Positions 49,414 through 62,728 are shown, counted from the first letter of the stretch. The stretch: DNA of 64,000 nucleotides from Turnera subulata (GCA_028386065.3 JAKUCV010004240.1:61162-125161); one strand, 5' to 3'. Notes: generated by a model from the letters alone, not told the origin. Numbers and translations are program-made.

Positions 49414-50960
49414 TGTTAGTAATATGCCCAAAAGCCAATCAATGGATGATTTTAGTCATGTATATACATTAAGGTTATTTCAATAAATATGATTATGAGA
49501 TAATCGCTTGCACATATTTATAACCCTAGAATATTTTGTATTCTTAAATGTCCCTAGTCGATTATTATTATGGATGGACTATAATAATAAATAAAGACTA
49601 GCGTATGTTAAGAATTGTAGGAGATACGAATTCTACATATGGGTACAAGTTAGAGAACTTGTGGACTGTACCGACCCACATAAGAACCCTACATGGAACG
49701 TTATATGATTGTCATTAGTGGTTCTTATATGTATTGTCCTTAGACCTGAGATCATCAAGGTTCCCAGCATATGAGTCGTATACTTTGATATTATTCCTAG
49801 TCATCTGTAACTGGGTGGTCTTAAGGGTAATCATTGGGTATATGATAAATGTTAGTGGGTTTTGATTGATCAAGATGGGATTCGTCCGACCCATATAACG
49901 GGTATATTATCAGATGGGCTTCTTGATAGAGTTGAACTGTTAAATGCATGTCCATGCTCGGATTATATGATATGGTGATATCATGAGTATCCGTTTTACA
50001 CAGTTAACTCGGGGATCAAGAAACTAAGATTAAACATATACGAGATTGACATTTTCCATGTCTCGGTTTAATCTTGATAATGGAACGAAAGGACGATGAC
50101 ATGTTCCGAGGCATATAGAATCAGTACTGATCTTGTCGTTCGGGTAGCAATGATGTGTTGCTAGACGCCGCTCTTTGCTTATAATTGCAAAATGAGATTT
50201 TACAATTATTTCCGAATGTTACAAGTGCCTACAGGGTCACACACATAGAACCGTTGATTCGAGCAGGTGGTTGAATCGTGGTTGGACCATGGTTCGACCT
50301 GGTGTGGTTGGACCATGGTTCGACCTGGTATGGTTGGACCATGGATGGACCGTGGTTGGACCAGGGTCATTTTGGGCTGGTTTGGTTCAGTGATTGTCAG
50401 AATTATTGAACCAAAATAAGTGTTGTGATGTGTTGGTTAGTGCACTAGTGGTAGACAAGATAATGGCCATCATAATCATCTTTTTGGTGGACCATTATGT
50501 TGGCCATTTTGTCTAATTAACTATGCACTAATTGGGGGGTGTTTTGGTGATCTGATCACTCTCTCCCTCTCTTACTTCTTGCATTCTGAATTCTGAGTTT
50601 TTCAGAGCAAGAACACACACAAACACTTCCTTCCTTTGAGAAAGAAAGAAGAACAAAACACACCGCAAAGCTCCCGGATTTTCGCAGCTAGCACCGCGTT
50701 TCGGGAGAGCTCGAATTGGTTATCATGTGACGATTTCCGGCTTGACATCACGGTTTGTGTGGATACCGTAGAGGAGCAGGATATCCTTCCGGCTCTAGCT
50801 GATTCGGTTCTTCAGTTAGGTGAAAGATCGTAACCGTTTCAGGTATGTTTGTTTTGTTGTTCGGTTTAGTTGCTTCACTTGGATCCTTCATGTGTTTCCA
50901 AGTTTCCGTTGTGCATTTGTTGCATTTAGATTGTCTATTTTGCATGACCAAAAACTTACA
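49414..50960 (+). repeat. 3' LTR of copia element C
   Basis: 1547 bp, same ends as the 5' LTR. Differs by scattered changes and by one more GGTTCGACCTGGT unit in the minisatellite at about 50275-50365. Confidence 0.92.
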
Positions 50961-51600
50961 GCTATGAGGAACAAAGGACGAAAGACAATGGATTCCTCCA
51001 TTTAAGTGGTTATCGCTTCTCCTTTTTCCTATTCCTAACTTCTCCCTGGGTAGTTTCCAATGTTTGGCACTTTTTATACTCCGTGGGTGCAACATGAACA
51101 AATTCGCTCATGATCAAGTTACAACCTAAAATATATTACTATATTATGTGAAGTGTTCGTATTTCGTTCATTCCATTGGTATGCTCCCAGGTTGTGATCC
51201 GTTTGCCAAAATCGAGGGGTCTTTCTGTGGAAACCTTCACGAACAATTGTCATTTTCATTTTTCCGCTTCTCACAGCTGCTTTTTTCACACCTTCGGATA
51301 TCTGGTGCCAAATTGTCGCCCATTTCCTTCTTTCTTTGATAATAGAGCTGGCTATCTTTGTGGCATCGATTATACAAGTTCGTGAGGAGGGCTGGATGAC
51401 TAGAATGATGGGGAACGGCTCGATCGACAAAAAAAAAAAAAAAAGAAGAAGACTAGCCCCCTTGAACTTGGAAAAGTAACTATCAAAGAATTTCCAAAAA
51501 ATTATCAACTGCGATACAACCCCGTCAAGATTATAACACATGGAAGACTCCTTACCGCTCCGTGGGTAAGTAACCAACTTCCTACAATTTTTAGGATCCC
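50961..51600. other. organelle-like DNA, right part, end uncertain
   Basis: Continuation of the 42543 host sequence after element C (shared GCTAT). No gene recognised. A minus-strand frame at 51119-51577 (152 codons) has no known domain that I can see. A16 run at about 51429-51444. The end of the organelle-like DNA cannot be fixed by eye. Confidence 0.45.
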
Positions 51601-53316
51601 ACCTAAAATCACTTGGGCCTCCTCACCTATCCCGAACACCTTCCTCTTTACCGTCATCCAATATCTTTAGAGTCGCCACCCGAATTTTATTGAAGGGCAA
51701 AATTCGGGAAAAACCGTTCTTAAACCCATTGTCTCCGTTTAAGGGAACAGAATGGCGAACCAAAGATACTAGACCCGGGGGTTCGTCATGGATGGGAAGC
51801 TGTTAGGCACACATCCATGTTGGGGCGAGGTTTTGTGCAATTGAAGAATGTATGTATGCCTTGTGATGGTGTGTGCATAGTGTGGAAGGAAATCACATAA
51901 TAGAAATAAAAGAATTGGAACAAAAAGGGAAATAAAAATATTTGGGCATGAGTCTCCACTACTAGAGACCACCTACGTACCCCGGCGACCGGGTTCAAAG
52001 CCCACATAGTTCTTGTCATGGCATCACATAGCACTCACATCATCAGCAACAGCACCATAATCAATACAAAAGCACTGAATAAGATTCACAATCAAGGAAA
52101 GGGGATTTGGATACTTATCTTGGTTGTTGGACAGAATCTATAGGTCGTCTTCTACTAGATTTTAGACAATAAAAACGCCCGATTCAGCTTCTGGGCTCAA
52201 CAAAAAAGTTGTAGATCTCCCTCTTAGCTTTTCTAGAGAATCCAAGATCATAGCAATCAGATTTCTAGAGCTCAAGATATGAATTATTTTCTAAGACTGC
52301 TTGCATCAGGCCCTCTACTCAGATTCTCCACATTCTTGGCTCCCAGATTGCTTTTGATCACTTCTTCCCCTTGACCTCTTCTTTTTAGCTTCTTTCTTGA
52401 TGCTTTCCCATGAAATTTCTCCAGAGTTTCTGCTTATAGAAATATTTTTATGCTTGGAGAGGTAGAGTTTCTCCAAGCACTAAAGCTTATGGGGGTGTGT
52501 ATGTAATTAGAGATTGATCCCCTGAAATGTAAGTAGGAGGTCCTATTTATAGTGTTATGGGGATCATAGGGAAAATCCCTTAATGACCAAGGTTTTAGCC
52601 AAAAATCTGGACCAAAACCACGTAGAATCAAATTAGGGACGAAAATCTGGAAAAATCGGGCAATCTGGGCATCAACACCGCCAGGCCCGGCGGTCATCTC
52701 GCCATGGCCGCCCGGCAACCCCGCGTTTCCCAATTCTTTCCATTTTTGCTCCCGGATTCCCATTAACCCCTAATCAACCCATAATCACCTCTTTGCTTGA
52801 TTAGCACTCCCCCCAATCGTCTCTTAATTAATTGATTATACATAATCCCCATTTTATGTACAATTTATACCAAAAACACATTTACCATTTTGACGATGAT
52901 TTTAACTCTGATTTTCCACGAAAATAAGAGCTAAAATTAGTCTGCAAATAAAGTGTTTATGGGCTAGTTAAACTCTAGAGAATCCTTATTTCATTAACTT
53001 GGGCCTCTAATTTTACTCCTAACCCAAAAATAAATCATCTCATTATACTTGGGTAAAAGTAAACAAGAAGGCCCAAATGAATGTAATAAGGTATATTTTG
53101 GCTAAATTAACCATAGTATATATTTTCATCCTAAGATTAAATCATCTCATGAATCTTAAGACTCTAATACATAAAGGTTTAAATTGCCTAAATATATGAA
53201 TTTCACTAAAATAAATTCCAAACACATCCTAACTCAAGATCTCATCAACCTAAAGTTAGAGCATGTTAAAAATCTAATTTAGTAAAATATTCATGGGTCA
53301 AATTTGGGTGTTCACA
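51601..53316 (-). repeat. LTR-like sequence, possibly Ty3/gypsy (Tat/Ogre style)
   Basis: On the minus strand the right end begins TGTGAACACCCAAATTTGACC. Near the left end there is GGTGGCGACTCTAAAG, a phrase common near the LTR end of Tat/Ogre-type gypsy elements. I could not fix the left end or a target duplication, and there is no coding region. A GC-rich patch (CCGCCAGGCCCGGCGG) is at about 52679-52694. Confidence 0.4.
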
Positions 53317-54140
53317 GTAATCATTTCGTGCTTGGCGTTAGATTCAGTATGTTGATACACATTTTTGAAAGAACAAGGGAAAATTGCTCTTATTAAGAGA
53401 ATGGTTGCATTGGGGTTCCCTCTAACTTGTAAGTCTAAATATCATCTGAGAAGACAAAGCTATGTATTCACTCGTAGCACTCGTTAGGCCTCCCATTAAT
53501 ATGCCTGGCCAACATGGAGCCATGCACATGATTCCAAGAGTAACTGCGGTTGCTACGGCCAAACAGGGGATTAAGGTAGTTTACTTGCTGGCTGATAAGT
53601 CAGGTAGCGAAGCTTTATGTTATTGAATGCGTTGTCGGAAGGCGAAGAAATTTTATTATTCGGTAACCTTTGTGAAAGCTCTCTCTTTGCGCTCTTTATA
53701 ATCTCTGCTCTCTTTGTCCTCGGGGACTCTTCCGTTAATAGTGGCGACAATACGTTCTTGTACCCAATTCTCAGAGGAATCTCGTTGTTATCTTACCTCT
53801 GGAATGTCGTCGATCTCTGCCTCATTTCTAATCTCCTCGCTAAGCTTCTCTTCTCTCTCTAGGTTCTATTTCTTTGATCTTCTTTGCTTTTTTTTTTTGA
53901 AATGTATGGGTTCTTTAATCGGAGATCTCATATATCTTCTTTTCTTCAATGCCTTCTCACTTAATGCTAACCTAGCAATAGGGCTCATCAGGGTGGTTTG
54001 CTCGGGGGTTAGCCAAGACGTGCTAAGGCAAAGGCATAGAGCTCAAACAAAGGATTAGTAAGAGAATAAAAGAGTGTAGTTAGTGGTCCCTGCTCCGGGG
54101 ATTCGCCTTAGGTTACTCAGTTCCCTGCCTTTGGTTCAAG
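53317..54140. other. non-coding, possibly organelle-derived
   Basis: Balanced composition and phrases like those in the organelle-type DNA further left, suggesting that the LTR-like block may have inserted into the same DNA. Overlapping frames at 53617-53862 and 53714-54058 show no domain. Not assigned. Confidence 0.3.
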
Positions 54141-55480
54141 AAGTTAATAGGAGTTGCTGTTAAACATTGAAAATAGTCAATTCTAACCAGTAACCGCTTA
54201 TTACACACAAGAAAGGGTGTAGGTTTCAATTCAGTCTACGGTTTCTCGATATAACCCTCTCTCAAGATATCTTCATGAGTGACTCTCTCAAGAGATTTAC
54301 AAGTAATGCACAATGAAGGATCTTTAATCACTCTCACGCTTAGGAGGAGAACTGCTGCTAATTTCTCTCTTCTTTCTCCATTGGCAGCTCTAACATTCTT
54401 CATCAATTAGTCTTCCTTATATAGAGGCAAGGGGGAAGAAGCCTCCAAGAGTAACAACTACACATCGAGTTCTGGCATGAAAGGTGCCACAACGTTCAAA
54501 TCCCTGAGTAGTCACTCTCACTCAACACCTTTTGTGAAGATCAAGATTGTTGCTCACATGTTGATTTCATATGAACATTAAGAAAGGAAGCTGCAACATT
54601 TGAACCATCTTGCGTAGTTCCAGACATATAGAGTACTAGGTTCCTTTGACTTCCTAGTAATAGGTTAGCTTGACACAAAGACCAAAGAAAGCGAACTTTC
54701 ATAAATCTCCTGTCACTGTCAGATTTGTCATTGAAGATGCCAGATCATCAACATTCAAATCTCCCTATAGTCGCTTTCACACTTTGGTCTGAATCATACC
54801 ATTCAACTAACAGGTCTGCACTTATTTAGTCAAGTCCTAGGTTGGACCCAAAAGTTTGAATTCTTCTAATATGTGATCCGCTGTAGTGCCTTTAATCATC
54901 AACTCAGTGTCCAGAAATATAGTGTCCTAGGTTGTTTGACTCATAGCCATAAAGATTAAACAATCAAAAGTGGTGTGGGAGCTTTTCGATGAAAGCAACC
55001 CTTCATGCCCACAACACAATCTTCAATCTTGGTGAAAGTGAGCTACAACACTTTCAATACAACCTATAGAGTTTAATAATATGTTGAACACTAGGTTTTT
55101 GTCTACTTGAATAGGATATTAGATAAAGCATAAAGAATAAGAAAGCCAACCCATACGAAAGTGAAATTTCACCACCACTACACACAAAGACCAAGGTTCT
55201 CATGCATGCTTAAGAATATAAAATTCAAATCTGATTTCTTTAAATTTTGTCATCATCAAAACACAATTAAGATCATAAGTGGATTATTTAGCATGATTAA
55301 CCGAAAAAATGTATCGAATCAAACACTAATCCACATATAATCAAAATCTTGGGTTAGCAAACTTAATCAAGATTATAGAAAATAATTAACACAAAGTACA
55401 TGCTAATCCTACCTTAGGCCAACACCATAGCTTCTGCCTTTGAGGAGGCGACCGGCTGCTTGACAACGACTGCCTTCATA
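54141..55480. other. non-coding interval, nothing firmly identified
   Basis: AT-rich DNA with LTR-like style (a short TATATAGAGG stretch at about 54420, and TTTTGTCATCATCAAAA at about 55245-55261, a phrase often seen near LTR termini). No ends, target duplications or coding regions found. Confidence 0.35.
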
Positions 55481-55589
55481 GTGGGTTAAGTGGAGGCGGT
55501 GGCTTTCATCATTGTAAGTTTCCTTGAGCACGCGGCCGGTAGAGTGGAGGGTATGGCCTTCATAGTGGTTTCGTCTGCTCTGGGACTGT

Positions 55590-56900
55590 TCCTTGCAAAA
55601 CGAGCTGCAAGTGTACAGCGCACTGTAGTAAACAAGGTTAAATCACAGGGACTGCGAAACAACACTGTCCTTAGGGGTTTCGATCGATTAGACAATAAAC
55701 AACAAGTAAATAAAGATATCGATTTGAATAGAGTAATAGGCAAAGAAAATAAAGTAAATAACATAAAGTAAAGTAAAGTAGCAGCGTGTACTGGTAGAAA
55801 GATGTAGTAATAAGGAAATCTAGGTTGTCCGGGGTTCACTACAGCGCGTGTTGTCTAAGTAATAAAACTATGATTTGGCTAATTTATTTGTCTACCTTGT
55901 AGGGCTACCTAGCCAATATCTTCTACAACCAGTTGTTCACTGATATTATAAAACTACCCTATTCTCGAACAACCTACTGTTTGCCAGTGTTGCTTGTCCT
56001 AGGGTGCAGTGGGCGCTGTACTAGGTGCTAAATCCTCAACTACCCTAAAAATCTCTTTTGACAATAGATAGGATAGAGGTTGTATATGGAACGATCAGAT
56101 TTCCTAGCTTCTCCTGTTCAATGCTTCGCTAAGTCATCTAAGGTGCACAAGAGGGTGATCAAGCCGCATGTGCTGTTAAGTTCTCCATACACAAATCAAG
56201 GTGATAACGAACAATAGAAGCCAAAACACGAATCATTACTCAAACATAACTGTAGCGACATCCCATAAACCTAGATAATAAAGATTAGTTCATGAAGGAA
56301 CTAAAAATAACAAACAATGGAGACAGCGACATGCTGTTAAATAAAAATAAAAAGAACACTCAAGAACCACTTTCTTCTGTTCAATTGTGTGACTTTTTGC
56401 TGCTCCGAAAGTTGTCAATTTCGTTCAGAAAGAGATGCTTTTATTTCTTTGGTTAAATTCCTAAAAGATAGCAAACTATACGTGTAGGAATTGGAATAAA
56501 AATCCTAGACTTTAGCTGTAAGAATTCCTCCTTAATTAAACTTCCAGATCTTCTTTCCTTGTTAGGAGTGTCCACATGATCTCCTATGAAAACTCTTTGA
56601 ATTTAGGCGCAAACCTTAATAAAAATAAGGACTTGACGCAGTGTCGCTGCCAGGATGTCTCTGGACGCTGTCGATGACACAGTTTAAACTGGAACTGGGC
56701 ATTCAGCAGTGCCACACTGGAACTGGGCATTCAGCAGTGCCACACTGGTTCTGGGCCAAAATCATCAAAATCCACTCCAAAAAGGACCTAAATGCACCTG
56801 AAGGTAACAAAGAGTAAAGAAAGTAGTATTTGGTGTAAAAGCAAGTGATTCTCTAACTAAATGTATGAATTGATGCTAAATGTAAAGCCAAAAGACTACA
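55590..56900. repeat. LTR-like sequence, ends unresolved
   Basis: Contains GCAAGTGTACAGCGCACTGT and a TTAAATCACAGGGACTG phrase, the style of Tat/Ogre-group LTRs. It includes a short direct repeat at about 56688-56750 (unit CTGGAACTGGGCATTCAGCA, twice). No gene. Confidence 0.35.
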
Positions 56901-57519
56901 GTACATGCTGTAAAAGTATATAATTTTATGCTCATCAAAGACGGAGCGACTTCTTGTACCGCCGACCAAGCGACGACGACGCTGCTCATGTTGGTTGTCT
57001 TGAAGAGATGATGAAACCTTAGGGGTAGATACACAATTAAAAAACAAAAATGTCATTTTAATATGTAACCCACCCGAGCCTTTTTGTTTGGTGTGAATAG
57101 GTCCCATTGTCTCTTATTTATACAAATAATAGAAAAGGATTTATTTATTTCAATAAGTATTTCGAGAAAAAGGAAAAAATGATTAAAAAATGGGTAGAAT
57201 ATTAAAAATAAAGAACAAGAAAATAGAACAGACATGTTCTTTTAAATGATTTATTCTTTTTTAATATTATATAATTGATTTATTTTAATTTTAAAAGGAA
57301 TTTTAGAAACTAAATTTGGAAAAAATGAAAGAAAGATTAAAAAATGGGACAAGTGTCATCACCATAGCAACTCACTGGCTATAGCCTGTAAAAAAAGACA
57401 ATATGTCCCTGTAAAATGTAAGTTAAAGGACAATATGTGTGAAAATAAAGGAAGAGGGACAACAAATATAAATTCGATTAATTGTAAGGACATAAAAAAC
57501 TTTTTTTCACAATTTTGGG
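56901..57519. other. AT-rich non-coding interval
   Basis: Only short frames, and low-complexity A/T runs at 57130-57350. Nothing identified. Confidence 0.5.
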
Positions 57520-58615
57520 TTGTCCTTCTATGGTGTATATGGTACTCTCGCAACCTATTACATTTTTCAGGCTAAGATCCTCACTGAACAAGAAATATTA
57601 GATATGGCACAGAGGATCTACTGTGGATATCAAGAGGCCATAGCTACCCACAATAAACCCTCCAATGGCCTTTCCGCCTTGCAAGTCACCTGGCAGCAAG
57701 AGCCCACTTGCAGATGGGAGATACAAGATCAATGTAGATGCTGGTATCTTTGGGGAAGAAGGGTGCGGTTTGGGAATGATTATTGGAGATGCAACAGGTG
57801 ATATCCATGCCCTTGCTTACACACGCATACAGCAACAGCTTTCTATTGAGATTGCAGAACTTAAAGCTATCCTCTTTGGTCTTCGAGTAGCTGCTTCAAT
57901 AGGATTAATGGATGAAGATATCGAGTCCGACTGCTACAATATCATCCAAGCTATTACACATCCGCAAGCTACAGACTCCTATTTGGGGTTACTCCTTGAA
58001 ATCCTACATCTCAATAGCAATCTACGCTCCATCTCTTATACCCACATAAGGAGAACAACCAATAAGCTACACTACAAAAAAAGGTGGAAATTCCGGGGGT
58101 TTTTCTATACAATTTGCGGAGATTTTGACCTCCGCAAATTGACTTTGCTGCAATTTGCGGAGGTTTCAAAGCTGTTACCACTACCACAAACAATTTGAGG
58201 GCGTCGTTAAGGTGACCTCTGCTGCACCCACGCAAATTGATACATATTGACAAATCAATTTGCTAGGATCATGACCAACCGCCGCAATGTGATCTCCAAC
58301 CCCCACAAATTGATAAAACTTAAGGGCATATTGTTGCTCTTCCGACCCCCTCAATTTGACAAAATTTTCAAAAAAAATTGCGGGGGTTTTAACCCCCACA
58401 ATCTTTTTTTTTTCCCCCAAAAAATTAGTATTCAACTATTTATATTTCCGTTTCATTTTCTATTAATTGCAATCAAGACACATACCAATAACACAATTAA
58501 TGAAAAAAGAATAAATTTTATTAAATAATATAAAGTCAATCACATAACTTGAATTAAAATTTGAAATCAAAATATTACATAATTAGTCAAAGCATTACAT
58601 AATTGAGCATGAGTC

Positions 58616-59374
58616 CTAATCTAAGTCATCTACTGGTTGATGATCTCCCGCATCCGAAAAAATGTTAGCCTGCAAAAAATAGCACAAATGATAGAGAAAA
58701 ATACAGTGAAAATGAGAGCAAGAAACATGAATAAAATTGAAGGAAAACGAAATGTTCAACTAGTTCACCCAGCTTCAGCCTCTTTCATCTCAACCTATAT
58801 CATCACAAAAATTACACAAACAAAAATACAAGTTTTAGGTTTAGTGTACCACTAGTTAATCTCGATGACAACATTGTTATATTCCCACAGGCACTTCTTC
58901 ACAAATATACGACTTAAGGCAAGGTTCTTAGACTGCAAAAAAATGCATCACATACAATTAGGAGCAAAATATGGATAACAAACTCATTAGCCATTATACT
59001 GTTAATGTATGCACATTCAATCCCTTTATCAACATTGGCAGTCATCAATCCAAGAAAATTTAAGGAAACACATTTGCTACTGTCATTGTATTAAAATTTG
59101 ATAGCAAAAACAAAAAGTTGTCTTTGAAATAACTAAGATAGCAACATCAGAAAAAGGCATACAGTTCTAGTCTTTGGAGGCTAATATAATGCAAAAGTGC
59201 AAAAAATCATGTATTTTCTAGCAAGCATAAAGTTTCAAGAACCTCTTCTTCCTCACCTGGATAGTTGCAGTTGAAGCCAACATAGCTTCATATTGATCAA
59301 GCATGGCTTTCTCTCTTTCTACCACAGCAGCAAGCTCAAGATCTTCAATTCCATGCTCCAAGATGGCAATTTGT
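58616..59374 (-). other. exon-like pieces inside the CACTA element
   Basis: On the minus strand 59374-59257 is open and bounded by AG before and CAG|GTGAGG after. It would encode a heptad-like acidic helix (ILEHGIEDLELAAVVERE, then KAMLDQYEAMLAS). Further on, TTTTTTGCAG precedes 58669-58616, which encodes a short tail ending DDLD and a stop. A third piece lies near 58930-58850. These look like exons of one gene, either an element gene or a captured host gene. No family assigned with certainty. Confidence 0.35.
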
Positions 59375-60994
59375 CTAAATTATAGACAAGTGGAGAATCT
59401 ATCCAGTGGCTATCACATTAGATGCGCGCGAACCTTTCACATTTAAAACCGGTTCAGCGCAACATGTCAGTGTTGAATTTAGTGAGGATGGAATGGACTA
59501 ACAATTCCCCTATTTCTCAGCTTCCTTGTATCTGTAGAAATGAGAATAATAAGACCCACAGCCTCTAAAACCTGGAGATGAATATAAAGATAAGTAAAAC
59601 TCCCAAATTTAAAGATAATCCATTTAAGAAATTTTAAGCAATAATCAGACACCAATGTCATGTCAATACCTCCAAGAAAAAAGTTTTTTCTACAATGCCA
59701 ACCTTATGATATCATCTCATAAACAAGCACTCAAGGATATAATTTCACATCCTCTGAAACATGAAGGCCCAGTAACAGTTAGCGATTGATGCATTATCAA
59801 ATGACCAATAACATACAATGCCACAAAAGACCCACAGAGAGGAAGAGGGTGTCGGTGGTTTACTCACCGAAAGATTAACTGTAGGAGAGATCAACAATTA
59901 TAGTCATAATATTTTAAACATGTTGTTAAGTTCCTCTTCTTCATCTCCTGGCTTGTGTTTACGTTGCGCCATTAATCGAGCAGCAGAGGAGGAGAGAGCA
60001 GGGCAGAGGAACGACACCAACACTTCAGATCCAACCCCGAAATCTACAGATCAACACCCAAAACAATTAACACAATGCCCATAGAACCACAGAATCGAAA
60101 ACATGTTGTTAAGGTCGCTTAGCTTACCAGAGGATGAAATCCGAGTCTTGCAACAGCACTCCCTGGAACCAAAAACCCGCCTCGGCTTTGACGAACACAT
60201 TGCCGGAACAACACAACCCGGCCACCACAGCAACAGTGCAGACCCGATCTCGAGGGAACAACAACCCACAGTCGACCTGCACAAAACACCAACAGAAAGA
60301 CCCGACAGGGTTAAAGTTCCAATCGGCAACCACGACCCGAGGCTAATCCGGGTAAAGAATCACAAAGAAGAGAGGGAAGAGAACCGTGGCTTACTGGCAG
60401 AAGACGAAGGCGGCGACTCAACAACCTCTGCAACCCGTCGCACGCTAGCCGAGCCTCCACCTTTGACTCCTCCTCGATGCAGCAGACGACCATATTCCCC
60501 CAAAACCACACCTAACCATAAATAAAACCAATTGAACATCAAACACAACACATAAAGGAGAGAGAAAGCATGGTCTAGAGTGAGAGGAGGAGAGCTTCAA
60601 AGCTTGCAATGGACCGTCGACAAACTCATCCGCTGCCGGCGCTCATGGAGCCGCTGAGGAGAGGCTGAAGGCGACGCGACAGGAAGGGATGCGATAGAGG
60701 CGGACAGCACGAGCAAGATTTAGGGAGAATGATTTTGAGAGAGGGAATTGATTTTGAGAGTGAGATTGACTTTTCTATGCAAATATCGGGTTGAAAGAGG
60801 GAGAGAATTGATTTTGATAGAGGGGGAATTTTTTTTAACTCAAGAGGGAATTAGGGTAGAGAGAGCGGGAAACAATTTGGAGCAGGTGGGAATTAGGGAT
60901 TTTGTCTTTGGATTGTTTATGGGTAATGGGGGAATTTTCCCCGCTGATGCTTGTGAGTGCGGGAAACAAATTGTTTTGGCCAATTTGGAGGGGG
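59375..60994. other. CACTA interior, no firm gene
   Basis: Includes a GC-richer part (59985-60710) that is open in several frames on both strands (for example 60103-60525 plus, 60051-60329 minus). No domain seen. It could be captured host exon or 5' UTR sequence. Confidence 0.4.
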
Positions 60995-61394
60995 AAATCA
61001 TTTGTGGGGGTTGATTTGGCCCCTGCAAATTGAAGGGTTTTCCGCCAACATACAATAGCGGGGTTCACCCTCCGTAAAATCAACAACAACCCCCGCTATG
61101 TGAATCAATTTGTGGGGTTAAATGAAGCCCCCCGTAAAATCAATAAAAACCCTCGCAATGTGCATCAATTTGTAAGGGTCGATTGAGGCGCTGCAAATTT
61201 ACAACATTAGCGGGGGGGTTTCGCGACCTCCGCAAATGCGCGCTTTTTTTGTAGTGCTAGCTCATGCAACAACAGCTCAACTTTTTAGATTTTGTTCCCA
61301 GGATTTTTTCCACAACACCTTCAGGACATTGCCCTCAAAGATGTAATACAATGATTTCTCATTAATGCAATTAGTCCATTCCAAAAAAAATATA

Positions 61395-62480
61395 TGTAAA
61401 TCGAAATTTAACCATTTTTTATTAATAACAATGGGTATTTTTGTTAATTTTATAAGTTTACCTTTTATTCAGATAATAAAAAATAACATCATTTGTCAAT
61501 CATTCATCTCACCTTTTATTTTTTCCAAATAAATAAAAAGAAAGTTGGTTTCATTCCCTCCTCCATCTTCCCTTTGATTTTTATTCCTCCCCTTTTGTTT
61601 TCCAAGCTTAGCCTTTTCGAAACTTAGCCTTTAAGCTGGGATGTCTGAGGGCATGTAATAGATCCATAATTCGTTATAAGTTTATTCTCAGTAATTTTGG
61701 TAAATTGACTCTTTTGCAACTTTTTACCTACTCGATAATTTTATAAATTTACCTAAAATTAAGATGTGTAAAAAAGAAGGGGGTTTATTTCTCTCCTTTC
61801 TGAGAAAAATCCTAGATTTGCATACTGGGGCTGCGTCGACGCCTCTCTTTTCGGCGGTAAGCCCCCACCAGTTAGTTTATTCTTACTGTTTGTGAGTTTA
61901 ATCTCACTTTTTGTGGGTTTATCTCACTTTTTGTGAATTTTGTCCTACTTTTTGTAGATTTATTTTTCTACTTTTTTACCTTTTTTGGGTGGTTCAAATA
62001 AGACTATGGGAGCCAAAAATCATACAAAAAAATTCGACTTCAAGAACAATTCTATATCCACTGCAGAAATTCACCGTCAAATAAATATTTTCCCTCACAG
62101 GTATGCATCCTCATATCTCTCGATATGTTTATATGAATAAAGAATGCTCCCTTTATAAAAAAATTGTGTAAATTAAAATTTAGCCATTTGTTATTAATAA
62201 CAATAGATATTTTTTGTAATTTTATAAGTTTAACTTTTATTCAAATAATAAAAAGTTACATCCTTTGCCAATCATTCCTCTCACATTTTATTTTCTCAAA
62301 GAAGTGAAAAGAAAGTAAGTTTCATTCCCCCCTTCATTCTTCCCCTGATTTTAGTTCCTCCCACCTTTGTTTTCCAAACTTAGCCTTAAGGTGAGGTGTC
62401 TGAGTGAGGGCATGTAATCTCCCCATAATTCCTTTATAGGTTTATTCTCAGTAATTTTGGTAACCGGCTCTTCTGCAACT
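61395..62480. repeat. pair of diverged direct repeats of about 320 bp
   Basis: 61395-61715 and about 62168-62480 share the same order of phrases (TTATTAATAACAAT, ATTTTATAAGTTTA, TTTATTCTCAGTAATTTTGG). The copies differ by many substitutions and small indels, so they are old. Between them, 61880-61960 has three short GTGxGTTTAxTCTCACTTTTT units. No gene. Confidence 0.7.
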
Positions 62481-62728
62481 TTTAAAAAGAGTAGTACTCG
62501 ATATTTTGACCATGTCTTTTCACAGAAATTCACCTATCAGCAGCGAGCAGCAACTTGATTAGCCTCTCTGTTACAATGCTGGAAGGATGCCCGATGTGAG
62601 AGTTCATGCAAGACAACTTGGGCAGAGTGACCATTTTGGCTGATGTGGGAGTTTTGTTTTCTAATATTGCTGATTTCTGCTCACATGCAGAGCCATTTCA
62701 GTCTTGTTAGAAAATCCAAAACAGAAAA

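Larger units (their letters stand above)
42544..50960 (+). mobile_element. copia element C (full-length, degenerate)
   Basis: 8417 bp, both LTRs, PBS, palindrome-array leader, gag-pol pseudogene and polypurine tract, with a perfect target duplication GCTAT (42539-42543 and 50961-50965). It split the organelle-like DNA. Same family as A and B. It inserted after the organelle DNA arrived. Confidence 0.95.
58070..61256. mobile_element. CACTA (En/Spm-type) element
   Basis: 3187 bp, left end CACTACAAAAAAAGG and right end CGCTTTTTTTGTAGTG, inverted as expected, with a 3-bp target duplication CTA (58067-58069 and 61257-61259). Subterminal regions carry many copies of a CAATTTGCGGAGG/CCTCCGCAAATTG-type motif (58110-58170) and TTTGTGGGG or TGCAAATT variants (60995-61240). 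No transposase is visible, so it is probably non-autonomous. It may carry captured sequence on the minus strand. Confidence 0.92.
57520..61346 (+). pseudogene. RNase H-like (RVT_3 type) gene remnant, split by a CACTA element
   Basis: The part 57665-58069 encodes a plant RNase H-type domain: KINVDAG (first Asp), AELKAILFGL (Glu), ESDCYNII (second Asp), then SYTHIRRTTNK. The frame continues exactly across the CACTA insertion at 61257 with LAHATTAQLF, completing the NK-LAH motif, and stops at 61344-61346. The two parts make about 163 codons. Upstream sequence (57520-57705, with AKILTEQEILDMAQRI) looks like the linker that precedes this domain but is in another frame, so there is an older frameshift near 57705. 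Such domains occur in LINE remnants and in host RNase H-like genes; which one applies cannot be decided here. It would cleave RNA in RNA-DNA hybrids if functional. Confidence 0.75.

Noticed and set aside
50636..50833. Frame of 65 codons shared with 43752-43949
   Set aside because: Both are in LTRs of element C; the similarity is only LTR identity.
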